DNA of 64,000 bases from Kocuria tytonis (GTDB taxonomy: Bacteria > Actinomycetota > Actinomycetes > Actinomycetales > Micrococcaceae), in NCBI RefSeq assembly GCF_003226895.2, contig NZ_PNJG02000003.1:124001-188000 (forward strand), in the 5' to 3' direction. Positions 43,699-51,701 of the stretch are shown piece after piece (the first letter of the stretch is position 1; each line of letters begins with the position of its first letter). The notes under the pieces were generated by a model. That model did not search any database and was not told the origin of the DNA. It was given only the letters and a program-made list of their open reading frames with translations. The position numbers and the translations under genes were made by a program.

Positions 43699-44705
43699 CC
43701 GCGGCATGCCGGCGGGTCACCGCGAGCGCACCGGCCAAGACCAACCTGGTGCTGCACGTGGGCAGCCCCTCCCCGGACGGGTACCACCCGCTGGAGACGC
43801 TGTTCGTGGCCGTGGACCTGCGGGAGACCGTCACCGTGACGCTGGACCCGGCCCTGGCACGGCGGGACGCGGGCATCACGGTCACGGTGGAGCCGGCGCC
43901 GGGCAGCGAGTACGCCCGCATGGTGGCCGAGGGCAGCGCGCGGCTCGCGGACGTGCCGCTGGACGCCGGGAATCTCGCGGTGCGGGCTGCGCTCGCGGTG
44001 TGCGAGGCGTTCGGTGCGCCCGTTCCCGGACTCCGCGTGCACCTGCGCAAGGCCGTGCCCGTGGCCGGTGGGATGGGTGGTGGCTCCGCGGATGCGGCCG
44101 CCGCCCTCGTGGCCGTCAACGACCTGCTGGCCGGACACCTGGGCGCCGCGCCCCTGCCCGCGGAGCGGCTCGCGCGGCTCGGCGCGGCACTGGGTGCGGA
44201 CGTGCCCTTCATGCTCCTGGGGGGAGCGGCGATCGGCCGCGGCACGGGCACCGAGCTCACGGCCGTGCCGGGCCCCTCCGGACTGCACTTCGTGTTCGTC
44301 CCGCAGGACCAGGGGCTCTCCACCCCGGCGGTGTACCGGCAGTGGGATGCCGAGCACACTGTGGCCAACGCGGCGTCCGGCACCGGGTCGGCTCCGGACC
44401 CGGTGCCCGCGGAGGCGCTCGAGGCCCTCGCGGTCGGCGACCCCGAGCGGCTGGCCGCCCGGGTGCGCAACGACCTGCAGGCTCCGGCCATCCGCCTGCT
44501 GCCCGAGCTCGAGGGCCTGCTCAACCACGGTGTGGACCTCGGGGCGCTCGCGGGCTGGGTGTCCGGTTCGGGGCCCACCCTTTGCTTCCTGGCGGCGTCC
44601 GGGACCGCGGCCCGAAACCTGGCCGGGCAGTTCGCCCATGAACGCCGTCACGCCCTCGCGGTGGCCGGCCCCGTTCCCGGCGCGCGGGTGGAAGCACGCG
44701 GATGA
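43695..44705 (+). CDS. ispE: 4-diphosphocytidyl-2-C-methyl-D-erythritol kinase
   Basis: 336 residues; MEP-pathway step phosphorylating CDP-ME. GHMP-kinase motifs: [13 protein letters not shown] (about 10-22), [21 protein letters not shown] (about 119-139), and the C-terminal [13 protein letters not shown] start overlapping the ksgA stop. In many actinobacteria an ABC-F gene follows; here an RNB nuclease gene does, and the ABC-F gene lies 4 kb away on the other strand. Confidence 0.94.
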   Translation: MTAACRRVTASAPAKTNLVLHVGSPSPDGYHPLETLFVAVDLRETVTVTLDPALARRDAGITVTVEPAPGSEYARMVAEGSARLADVPLDAGNLAVRAALAVCEAFGAPVPGLRVHLRKAVPVAGGMGGGSADAAAALVAVNDLLAGHLGAAPLPAERLARLGAALGADVPFMLLGGAAIGRGTGTELTAVPGPSGLHFVFVPQDQGLSTPAVYRQWDAEHTVANAASGTGSAPDPVPAEALEALAVGDPERLAARVRNDLQAPAIRLLPELEGLLNHGVDLGALAGWVSGSGPTLCFLAASGTAARNLAGQFAHERRHALAVAGPVPGARVEARG

Positions 44706-44730
44706 ACCCGTGACCACGGGTGGTGCGGGG

Positions 44731-44736
44731 CACAAT
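44731..44736 (+). promoter_or_regulatory. Possible -10 of RNB ribonuclease gene
   Basis: CACAAT; leader about 85 nt, with GAGGAG 5 nt before the TTG start. Confidence 0.35.
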
Positions 44737-44827
44737 CGGGAGCGGACACGTGCGTCACCACGGTTTCGAGAACCGGCGCACGCCCGGGACCGCGCGTTCC
44801 GGTGCGGCGACCGGGTGAGGAGTCACC

Positions 44828-46267
44828 TTGGCCATCCGACCGCAGCAGGTCCGTCCCGTCCCCGAGCCGCTCGTCGCCGCGCTGGAGTCCCTGCAGCGCG
44901 AGCTGGACATCCCCGCGGACTTCCCGGCCCCGGTGCACGACGCCGCAGCGGCCGCCGCCGCCTCGCCCCGCCTCCCGTCCCTGGACCGCACGGACCTGGG
45001 CCTCGTGACGATCGACCCCGAGGGGTCGCGGGACCTGGACCAGGCGGTGTTCGTCGAGGCCGCCGGGGACGGTTTCACGGTGTGGTACGCCATTGCGGAC
45101 GTGGCCGCGTTCGTCACCCCGGGAGACCCCGTGGACCTGGAGTCCCACCGGCGGGGCCAGACCCTCTACGCCCCGCACCACCGCACCCCGCTGCACCCGC
45201 CCGAGCTCTCCGAGGACGCGGCCAGCCTGCTGCCGGACCGGGTGCGTCCGGCCGTGCTGTGGCGGCTCGGGCTGGACGCGCGCGGTGAGCTGCGCGGCAC
45301 CTCGGTGGTCCGCGCGCTCGTGCGCAGCCGGGCGCAGCTGAGCTACCGGGAGGTCCAGGATGCGCTGGACGCGGGCACGGCCGAGACCCCGCTGCGGCTG
45401 CTGCGCACGGTGGGGCTGCTGCGGGAGCGGATCGAGCGGGAACGCGGCGGCGTGAGCCTGCGGATCCCCGAGCAGGAAGTGGTGGTGGAGCAGGAGCAGT
45501 GGTGGGTGGTGCACCGCAGCGCCCTGCCGGTGGAGGGGTGGAACGCGCAGATCTCCCTGCTCACGGGGATCGCCGCCGCTCACCTCATGCTGGACGCGGG
45601 CGTGGGTCTGCTCCGGACCCTGCCGCCCGCGACCGATGCGGCCATCCGGAAGCTGCGCGTGACCGCGGAGGCGCTGCGGATCCCGTGGCCGCAGGGTGTG
45701 TCCTACCCGGAGTTCGTGCGCGGTCTGGATCCGGCGACCGGAACCCACGCGGCCATGCTGCACGCGTGCACCCTGCTGTTCCGCGGAGCGGGCTACGAGG
45801 CGTTCCAGGGGCGGCCGCCCGAGAACCGGGAGCACTCCGCGCTGGCCACGCCCTACGCGCACGTGACCGCACCGCTGCGTCGCCTCGTGGACCGGTACGG
45901 CAGCGAGGTGTGCCTGGCCGTGAGCGCCGGGCAGGCCGTACCCGAGTGGTCGCTGCAGGCGCTGGCCCGGCTGCCCGCGGAGATGGAGTCCTCCGGGCGC
46001 AGGGCCTCGGCCTACGAGCGGGGGATCGTGAACATGGTGGAGACCCTCATGCTCTCGGCGCACGTGGGCCAGGAGTTCACCGCCACGGTGGTGGAGGTCA
46101 GGGAGGACGGCTCGCGCGGGACCATCATCATCCGCGATCCCGCCGTGGAGGCGTCCCTCAAGGTCCCCGGCCTGGAGCTGGGAAGTGAGATCCGCGTCCG
46201 GCTGCTGAACGCCTACGTCGCCGCCGGCCGCAGCGAGTTCGAACTCGTTCCGGGCGGGGCCGGCTAG
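44828..46267 (+). CDS. RNB-domain (RNase II/R-type) ribonuclease
   Basis: 479 residues. RNB catalytic core: DRTDLGLVTIDPEGSRDLDQAVFVE (Asp cluster, about 56-80), YAIADVAAFVTPGDPVDLESHRRGQTLY, and the C-terminal HVTAPLRRLVDRYG. It lacks the cold-shock domains and has a short S1-like end (EFTATVVEVREDGSRGTIII). Degrades RNA 3' to 5' in the cytosol. TTG start supported by GTGAGGAGTCACC. Shorter than RNase R, like other actinobacterial single-domain versions. Confidence 0.9.
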   Translation: MAIRPQQVRPVPEPLVAALESLQRELDIPADFPAPVHDAAAAAAASPRLPSLDRTDLGLVTIDPEGSRDLDQAVFVEAAGDGFTVWYAIADVAAFVTPGDPVDLESHRRGQTLYAPHHRTPLHPPELSEDAASLLPDRVRPAVLWRLGLDARGELRGTSVVRALVRSRAQLSYREVQDALDAGTAETPLRLLRTVGLLRERIERERGGVSLRIPEQEVVVEQEQWWVVHRSALPVEGWNAQISLLTGIAAAHLMLDAGVGLLRTLPPATDAAIRKLRVTAEALRIPWPQGVSYPEFVRGLDPATGTHAAMLHACTLLFRGAGYEAFQGRPPENREHSALATPYAHVTAPLRRLVDRYGSEVCLAVSAGQAVPEWSLQALARLPAEMESSGRRASAYERGIVNMVETLMLSAHVGQEFTATVVEVREDGSRGTIIIRDPAVEASLKVPGLELGSEIRVRLLNAYVAAGRSEFELVPGGAG

Positions 46268-46320
46268 GACGCCGTCCGCGACGCGATGCGTGGTCCCGGG
46301 CGGCGGTCACCCGGCGGGCC

Positions 46321-46326
46321 TACAGT
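46321..46326 (+). promoter_or_regulatory. -10 of ABM/heme-oxygenase-like gene
   Basis: TACAGT; short leader of about 26 nt with AGGAGG before the ATG at 46359. Confidence 0.5.
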
Positions 46327-46358
46327 GGAAGGGTTACCGCAACCACCAGGAGGTCGAC

Positions 46359-46664
46359 ATGTCCGTCGTGAAGATCAATGCCATCGAGGTGCCCGAGGGA
46401 TCGGGCCGCGAGCTCGAGGCGCGGTTCGCCGCCCGGAAGCACTCCGTGGACGGGGAGCCCGGGTTCGAGGGCTTCCAGCTGCTGCGTCCGGTGGCGGGGG
46501 AGAACCGCTACTACGTGGTGACCACGTGGGCCACGCAGGAGGACTTCGAGGCGTGGCGGGACGGCAACGCCAAGGCCGCCCACGCCGGAGGGGATCGCAA
46601 GCCCGTGGCCACCGGGGCGTCCCTGCTGGAGTTCGAGGTCGTGGACCTCGACAGCGCCGGGTGA
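46359..46664 (+). CDS. ABM-fold (antibiotic biosynthesis monooxygenase / IsdG-MhuD-like) protein
   Basis: 101 residues, a single dimeric ferredoxin-like ABM domain: VVKINAIEVPEGSGRELEARFAARKHSVDGEPGFEGFQLLRP...YYVVTTWATQEDFEAWRDG. Several actinobacterial members degrade heme to release iron (MhuD, IsdG-like); activity here is inferred. ATG with AGGAGGTCGAC upstream. It has its own TACAGT promoter; the HD-domain gene follows after 136 bp. No Fur-like box was seen in its short leader. Confidence 0.82.
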   Translation: MSVVKINAIEVPEGSGRELEARFAARKHSVDGEPGFEGFQLLRPVAGENRYYVVTTWATQEDFEAWRDGNAKAAHAGGDRKPVATGASLLEFEVVDLDSAG

Positions 46665-46800
46665 CTCCGGCGCCTCGACCCCGTGCTGCCCGCACCGAGC
46701 CGTTGGCCGGGGGCGGGCAGCCCGCAGCAGCATGAAACGGGTCATGCCACGGGCCGCACCACGCGGTGGCCGTGGGACCGAACCGCAGAGGAGCCCCACC

Positions 46801-47439
46801 ATGACAGACACGATCGCCGGCATCGCCGTGCCGGACACCGCACTCACCCGTGACGTCACGGAGTTCATCCGGGACACCGAGGACGACCTGCTCTACCACC
46901 ACTCCCGCCGCGTGTTCTTCTTCGGGGCGCTGCTGGGGCAGGTGCAGGAGATGAGCGTGGACCACGAGCTGCTCTACGCGGGCGCCATGTTCCACGACCG
47001 CGGGCTGACCGAGGACCACAAGGACTCCACCCTGCGCTTCGAGGTGGACGGCGCGAACGAGGTGTTCGAGTTCCTCATGGAGCGCGGCGCCTCCCGGGAG
47101 CGGGCGCACAACGCGTGGCTCGGCATCGCCCTGCACACCACTCCCGGGGTCCCCGAGTTCCTGACCCCCGAGGTCGCGCTCGTGAGCGCCGGGGTGGAGA
47201 CGGACGTGCTCGGGATGCACTTCGACGAGCTCAGCGAGTCCCAGCGGCGGGCCGTGGTGGCGGCCCACCCCCGCCCGGACTTCAAGAACCGCATCCTCCG
47301 GGCGTTCCACCACGGCATGGAGCACCGTCCGGGCTCCACGTTCGGCACCATGAACGCGGACGTGCTCGCGCACTTCGATCCGGAGTTCACCCGTGACGAC
47401 TTCGTGGAGATCATCAGGACCAACGACTGGAGCGAGTGA
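46801..47439 (+). CDS. HD-domain phosphohydrolase-like protein
   Basis: 212 residues. The HD superfamily metal motif is seen as YHHSRRVFFFG (about residues 32-42) and AGAMFHDRGL (HD at about 62-63), followed by helices with AHNAWLGIALHTTPGVPEF. This subgroup resembles actinobacterial HD proteins related to cyanamide hydratase. Substrate unknown. ATG preceded by CAGAGGAGCCCCACC. Ends in a good rho-independent-type hairpin with TTTT. Confidence 0.85.
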   Translation: MTDTIAGIAVPDTALTRDVTEFIRDTEDDLLYHHSRRVFFFGALLGQVQEMSVDHELLYAGAMFHDRGLTEDHKDSTLRFEVDGANEVFEFLMERGASRERAHNAWLGIALHTTPGVPEFLTPEVALVSAGVETDVLGMHFDELSESQRRAVVAAHPRPDFKNRILRAFHHGMEHRPGSTFGTMNADVLAHFDPEFTRDDFVEIIRTNDWSE

Positions 47440-47464
47440 GTCCCACGCGCTCCCGGTCCGCTCA

Positions 47465-47504
47465 CGGCCCCGCTCGGAAGAACTCCGGGCGGGGCCGCGA
47501 TTTT
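47465..47504 (+). terminator. Terminator of HD-domain gene
   Basis: CGGCCCCGC/GCGGGGCCG stem (47465-47473, 47489-47497) followed by CGATTTTG. Confidence 0.8.
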
Positions 47505-47528
47505 GCCGGGCGGCCCCGAGACGGAATA

Positions 47529-47545
47529 ATGAGAATGGTTATCAT
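47529..47545. promoter_or_regulatory. Zur-box candidate
   Basis: ATGAGAATGGTTATCAT, an AT-rich 17-bp near-palindrome (6 of 8 pairs) in otherwise GC-rich DNA. It fits the actinobacterial Zur pattern TGANAATNRTTNTCA. It is about 115 bp upstream of the CobW-like gene and nothing else is downstream in that direction. Confidence 0.65.
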
Positions 47546-47657
47546 GTAGTCCGCACGCCGTTCGCCGTGTCAGGCCCCGGGGACCCGGGGCGGTGCGTCC
47601 CGCGAGACCCCGGACGTCGTGCGGGCCGCCGCAGCCAGCACCACCCAGGGAGGCCTC

Positions 47658-49187
47658 GTGGAACCGGTCGACGTCATCGCAGTGGTGGGCGGCTGCGCCC
47701 CGGAGCGCGCGGGCTTCGCGCGGGAGGTGGCACGACACGCCGGGCGCATGCTCGTGCCGGCCCAGCGGCTCCGGCTGGCCCCGGACCCCGTGCTGGAGGC
47801 CGTCTCCCTGGCGCCGTGGTGCTCCCGTGCGGAGGGAGCGCTGCTGGAGTTCCCGGAGGGCACGGACGTCACGGAGGTGATCGCGGCAACGGCCGCACCG
47901 GGCGCCGGGACGTCGCTGACCGGGGTGCTCTGCGTGGTGGACGCCTCCCACCTGCTCGCGGACCTGCACCGGGAGGACTGCGTGATCCGTCCCGCGCTGC
48001 CGCACGCCGGCCCGCGCCACGTGGCGAGGGCCCTGACCACCGTCATGGACCTGGAGTTCGCCTCCACCGTGGTGCTCGTGAACTGGGAGCCGCTGAGCAC
48101 GCCGGAGCTCTCCACGGTGCTGGCCCTGGTCAACCACCTCGGCCCGCGCGCCCGCCTACGCCTGCACCACGGCGGGCAGGAGCGCTGGCTGCGCGAGCTG
48201 CCCGCCCGCGGCGAGGGCTACGACGTCACCCAGGAGCGCTCCCGCTGGGTCACGCTGCTCAACGGCGAGCACGATCCCTATATGACGGACCCGCGCGTGA
48301 GCGCCGTGCACTACGAGAACGTGCGCCCGCTGCACCCCGGCAGGCTCGAGCACCTGCTGGACCACCGGGTCGAGGCGGGGGAGTTCGGGACCGTGCTGCG
48401 CTCCGCCGGGTTCTGCCGCTTCGCCACGCGCCCCCACCTGATCGTCCGCTGGAACCGCGTGGGCCGGATGAGCTGCTTCTCCCCGTTCGCCCGTGACGAG
48501 GACCTCGGGGAGGGCCACGAGCTGCTCGCCCTCGGGCAGGACCTCGGGATCATCGGGCTGGACCTGCGCGTCACCGCGCTGCGGACCGCCCTGGACGACG
48601 TCGCGCCGACCGACGACGAGTTCGCCGCCGGTCCCGCCGCGTGGTCCCGGTTCGCGGACCCCTTCCCGGCGTGGCCCACGGTGAACGGCCACGCGGACCG
48701 ACGCGGCCCGCGGACTGGAGGGCACCGGGGGCGCCCGCCGCGCGGAGCTACTCGAGCGCCTCGCCGAGTTCGAGCCAGCGCAGCTCCAGCTCCTCGATCT
48801 CGTCCTGGAGCCGGGACTTCTGCGCCGCGAGCGCGCCGAGCCCCTCGAAGTCGGACGGGTCCGCGGCGGCCATGGTGGCGTCCAGCGCCTCGGTTTCCTT
48901 CTGCAGCTTCTGCAGCTTGCGCTCGACGGCGCCCAGTTCCTTCTGCGCAGCCCGCGCCTCGGCGCCGCCGAGGGCGGGGCGCGCGGGAGCCGGGGCCGCG
49001 GCGTCGTCGGAACCGGTGGGCGCTCCGGCCCCCGACCCGGAGGCAGCACCGGCCAGGGGGTTGGAGGCACCGGCGGAGCCCGCCGCGGTGCCCGAGGCCG
49101 CCGTGGCGGAGAGCCGCAGGTACTCCTCCACCCCGCCGGGCAGGTGCCGGAAGCGGCCGTCGACCACCGCGTACTGCTGGTCCGTGA
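47658..49187 (+). CDS. CobW/COG0523-like protein with degenerate GTPase motifs
   Basis: The recognisable protein spans about 345 residues (47658 to about 48690). The N-terminus VDVIAVVGGCAPERAGFA occupies the position of the G3E P-loop but lacks GxxxxGK(S/T). The family NKxD is replaced by NWEP. The zinc motif C-x-C-C is reduced to one Cys (APWCSRAEG). The CobW C-terminal domain is well kept (VRPLHPGRLEHLL, GTVLRSAGFCRFATRPHLIVRWNRVG). GTG at 47658 has AGGGAGG upstream; GTG at 47619 is in frame but unsupported. The reading frame has no stop until 49187, running 440 bp antisense into the ABC-F gene, so the true C-terminus may be a frameshift away. A zinc-stress role is inferred from the Zur box. 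Confidence 0.75.
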   Translation: MEPVDVIAVVGGCAPERAGFAREVARHAGRMLVPAQRLRLAPDPVLEAVSLAPWCSRAEGALLEFPEGTDVTEVIAATAAPGAGTSLTGVLCVVDASHLLADLHREDCVIRPALPHAGPRHVARALTTVMDLEFASTVVLVNWEPLSTPELSTVLALVNHLGPRARLRLHHGGQERWLRELPARGEGYDVTQERSRWVTLLNGEHDPYMTDPRVSAVHYENVRPLHPGRLEHLLDHRVEAGEFGTVLRSAGFCRFATRPHLIVRWNRVGRMSCFSPFARDEDLGEGHELLALGQDLGIIGLDLRVTALRTALDDVAPTDDEFAAGPAAWSRFADPFPAWPTVNGHADRRGPRTGGHRGRPPRGATRAPRRVRASAAPAPRSRPGAGTSAPRARRAPRSRTGPRRPWWRPAPRFPSAASAACARRRPVPSAQPAPRRRRGRGAREPGPRRRRNRWALRPPTRRQHRPGGWRHRRSPPRCPRPPWRRAAGTPPPRRAGAGSGRRPPRTAGP

Positions 49188-50625
49188 CGCGCTCCAGCAG
49201 GTAGCGGTCGTGGGAGACCACCAGCAGCGTGCCGGGCCAGGTGTCCAGCAGGTCCTCCATGGCGGCGAGCATGTCCGTGTCGAGGTCGTTGGACGGCTCG
49301 TCCAGGATCAGCACGTTGGGCTCGTCCAGCAGGATGAGCAGCAGCTGCAAGCGCCGCTTCTGCCCGCCCGAGAGGTCCTTGACCGGGGTCTTCAGCTGCG
49401 CGGAGGTGAACCCGAGCCGCTCGAGCAGCTGGGTGGGGGTCATTTCCCTGCCGCCGGTGACGTAGGAGGTCTTCTTCCGGGCGACGACGTCCGAGACGCG
49501 GTCGTCCGCGATGTCCTTCAGCTCGTCCAGCTGCTGCGTGAGCGTGGCGATCTTCACGGTCTTCCCGCGCTTGACCCGCCCGGAGGTGGGCTGCACGTCC
49601 CCGGTGACCAGCCCGAGCAGGGTGGACTTGCCGGCGCCGTTGACCCCCAGGATGCCGGTGCGCTCGCCGGGGGCGATGAGCCACGTGATGTCCTGCAGCA
49701 CGCGGGTCTCCCCGGCCGGAGCGCCCTCCGGGGCGGGGAAGGAGACCGAGACGTCCTCGATGTCCACCACGTCCTTGCCCAGCCGGGACACGGCCATCCG
49801 GGACAGCGACACGGTGTCCCGGGGCGGCGGGACGTCCGCGATCAGGGTGTTCGCCGCCTCGATGCGGAACTTCGGCTTGGACGTGCGCGCCGGTGCCCCG
49901 CGGCGCAGCCACGCGAGCTCCTTGCGCATCAGGTTCTGGCGCTTCTGCTCCACCACCGCGGCCTGGCGGTCGCGCTCCACGCGCTGCAGCACGTAGGCGG
50001 CGTACCCGCCCTCGAAGGGCTCCACCGTCCGGTCGTGCACCTCCCACGTGTCCGTGCAGACCGCGTCCAGGAACCACCGGTCGTGGGTCACCACGGCCAG
50101 CGCGCCGGAGTTCCGCGACCAGCGCGAGTTCAGGTGCTTCGCGAGCCACGTGATCCCGTCCACGTCCAGGTGGTTGGTGGGCTCGTCCAGGAAGATCACG
50201 TCCCAGTCCCCGGTGAGCAGGCTCGCGAGCGCCACGCGGCGCCGCTGCCCGCCCGAGAGCTGGCCCACGGGGGTGTCCCAGTCCACGTCCGAGACCAGGC
50301 CCTCCACCACGTCCCGCACCTTCGGGTCCGCGGCCCACACGTAGTCGGGGACGTCGCCCACCACGGCGTGGCCCACGGTCTGGTCCGGGTCCAGGGTGTC
50401 CGCCTGGTCGAGCATGCCCACGGTGGTCCCGGAGCGCACCGTCACGCGCCCGGAGTCCGGTGGGATCCGGCCCGCGAGCAGCCGCATCAGGGTGGACTTC
50501 CCGTCCCCGTTGCGGCCCACGATGCCGATCCGGTCGCCCTCGTCGATCCCCACGGTGACCGCGTCGAACACGGTCTTGGTGGGGTACTCGAGATGGATGT
50601 TTTCTCCGCCGATCAGATGAGCCAC
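48748..50625 (-). CDS. ABC-F family ATPase (Uup-like)
   Basis: 625 residues, two nucleotide-binding domains in one chain with no membrane part: Walker A GRNGDGKST (about 35-43) and GVNGAGKST (about 345-353), signatures QLSGGQRRRV and DLSGGQKRRL, Walker B FLDEPTNHLD and LDEPSNDLD. It ends with an Ala/Gly-rich linker and a C-terminal coiled coil (AQKELGAVERKLQKLQKETEAL...DEIEELELRWLELGEAL), as in Uup. ABC-F proteins act on the ribosome. GTG start 6 nt after TATCCT (leaderless). Convergent overlap with the CobW-like frame. Confidence 0.92.
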   Translation of the reverse strand: MAHLIGGENIHLEYPTKTVFDAVTVGIDEGDRIGIVGRNGDGKSTLMRLLAGRIPPDSGRVTVRSGTTVGMLDQADTLDPDQTVGHAVVGDVPDYVWAADPKVRDVVEGLVSDVDWDTPVGQLSGGQRRRVALASLLTGDWDVIFLDEPTNHLDVDGITWLAKHLNSRWSRNSGALAVVTHDRWFLDAVCTDTWEVHDRTVEPFEGGYAAYVLQRVERDRQAAVVEQKRQNLMRKELAWLRRGAPARTSKPKFRIEAANTLIADVPPPRDTVSLSRMAVSRLGKDVVDIEDVSVSFPAPEGAPAGETRVLQDITWLIAPGERTGILGVNGAGKSTLLGLVTGDVQPTSGRVKRGKTVKIATLTQQLDELKDIADDRVSDVVARKKTSYVTGGREMTPTQLLERLGFTSAQLKTPVKDLSGGQKRRLQLLLILLDEPNVLILDEPSNDLDTDMLAAMEDLLDTWPGTLLVVSHDRYLLERVTDQQYAVVDGRFRHLPGGVEEYLRLSATAASGTAAGSAGASNPLAGAASGSGAGAPTGSDDAAAPAPARPALGGAEARAAQKELGAVERKLQKLQKETEALDATMAAADPSDFEGLGALAAQKSRLQDEIEELELRWLELGEALE

Positions 50626-50631
50626 CCGCCA

Positions 50632-50637
50632 AGGATA
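50632..50637 (-). promoter_or_regulatory. -10 hexamer, leaderless promoter of ABC-F gene
   Basis: TATCCT, 6-nt spacer TGGCGG, GTG on the minus strand. Confidence 0.55.
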
Positions 50638-50763
50638 CAAGCGCGCCGGAACCGGGACGGGCGGCGTCGTGGGCCCGGGCGAGGGTGCCGCCGCCGCGGC
50701 GCGCGGTCCCCGCGGCCCCGCCCGCGCGGGCAACCGCCGGTGCGGCATGGGAGACTGACGGGC

Positions 50764-51492
50764 ATGCAGGAAACAGGTGCGGGGCGAGAGCTCGTGGGAA
50801 CCGTTCTGGACGACCCCCAGGATCTGACGGCCGCGGTGGCGCGCGTGCGCGAGACCCCCGGCCCGGTGGAGCTCACCATTGGGAGTGACCGGCCGGTGGG
50901 CCCGCACCTGGGATCCATCGTGCGCCGACAGGCGGGGCAGCAGCTGCACGGTGCCGGGGCGCAGCCGCTGCTGCTGCGCGCGCCGGTGGCCGTGGACGAC
51001 GACATCCCGGACGAGGGCGTGATCGCCGCGGTGGACGACGCCCTGGGACTGTGCCGCGGTGTGGGCGCTGAGATGCTCGTGCTGGCCCTCGGCGGGCTGT
51101 CCCACCGCGGCCGCCAGCGGCAGCGGCTGTACTCCATGCTGGCCGCGCTCGCGGAGGCCGCGTCCCACCACGGGGTCCGCCTCACGGTCCAGAACAGCAG
51201 CGTGGTGGAGGAGGTGCTCATGCTCCTGGCGCTGCTGGACCGCGAGTTCGAGCAGGGCACGCTGGAGGTCACCTCCCCGGGGGTCACCTCCATGGCGTGG
51301 GACGTCTCCCGCTCCCGTGCCGCCGGGCAGTCCGACGACGACGCCTGGCAGCACGTGCACCGCGCCGCGGCCCGCGCGCAGGTGCTCGTGCGGGGAGTGG
51401 ACGAGCGGGAGCTGAGGACGCTCGACCGCACCCTTCCCGGCTTCCACGAGGACCGCGTGGAGGGGCGGATTCTGGCCGTCCTGACGCGCTGA
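50764..51492 (+). CDS. TIM-barrel (sugar phosphate isomerase/epimerase-like) protein
   Basis: 242 residues. Pattern of alternating beta strands and helices, with GVGAEMLVLALGGLSHRGRQRQRLYSMLAALAEAASHHGVRLTVQNSS (about residues 98-145), reminiscent of the AP-endonuclease-2/xylose isomerase-like barrel. The usual metal-binding Glu/His/Asp set is not clearly seen, so catalytic activity is doubtful. ATG; GAGACT lies 7 nt upstream as a possible leaderless -10. Divergent from the ABC-F gene. Specific function unknown. Confidence 0.65.
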   Translation: MQETGAGRELVGTVLDDPQDLTAAVARVRETPGPVELTIGSDRPVGPHLGSIVRRQAGQQLHGAGAQPLLLRAPVAVDDDIPDEGVIAAVDDALGLCRGVGAEMLVLALGGLSHRGRQRQRLYSMLAALAEAASHHGVRLTVQNSSVVEEVLMLLALLDREFEQGTLEVTSPGVTSMAWDVSRSRAAGQSDDDAWQHVHRAAARAQVLVRGVDERELRTLDRTLPGFHEDRVEGRILAVLTR

Positions 51493-51502
51493 GCGCAGGT
51501 GC

Positions 51503-51508
51503 TACAGT
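51503..51508 (+). promoter_or_regulatory. -10 of tRNA-Gln (and possibly glmU)
   Basis: TACAGT, about 57 bp before the tRNA and just after the upstream stop codon. Confidence 0.5.
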
Positions 51509-51565
51509 GAATTTTCGTGTGCCCACGGGCGCGCATCCCCTGTTGGCGCCCGCGGGTGGCAACGC

Positions 51566-51637
51566 TCCGCCATGGTGTAATTGGCAGCACACCGGCCTTT
51601 GGAGCCGTGAGTCTAGGTTCGAGTCCTAGTGGCGGAA
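51566..51637 (+). tRNA. tRNA-Gln (anticodon TTG)
   Basis: 72 nt without encoded CCA. Acceptor arms TCCGCCA/TGGCGGA with discriminator A, D-arm GTG..CAC, anticodon loop CTTTGGA (TTG at 51599-51601), and T-arm with GGTTCGAGTCC. The outermost anticodon-stem pair is C-T, otherwise pairing is normal. It lies directly before glmU, a common actinobacterial arrangement. Confidence 0.93.
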
Positions 51638-51701
51638 CGCACGACACATCGAGGCGCAGATGGCCCCCACCGCCTCACGAGCACCCAGAGGAGTCTGGTC
51701 C

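Noticed and set aside
48460-48700. CobW gene as a pseudogene
   Set aside because: The domain is full-length up to about 48690 with a good start and promoter-proximal Zur box; only the stop codon position is odd, so it is kept as a CDS.
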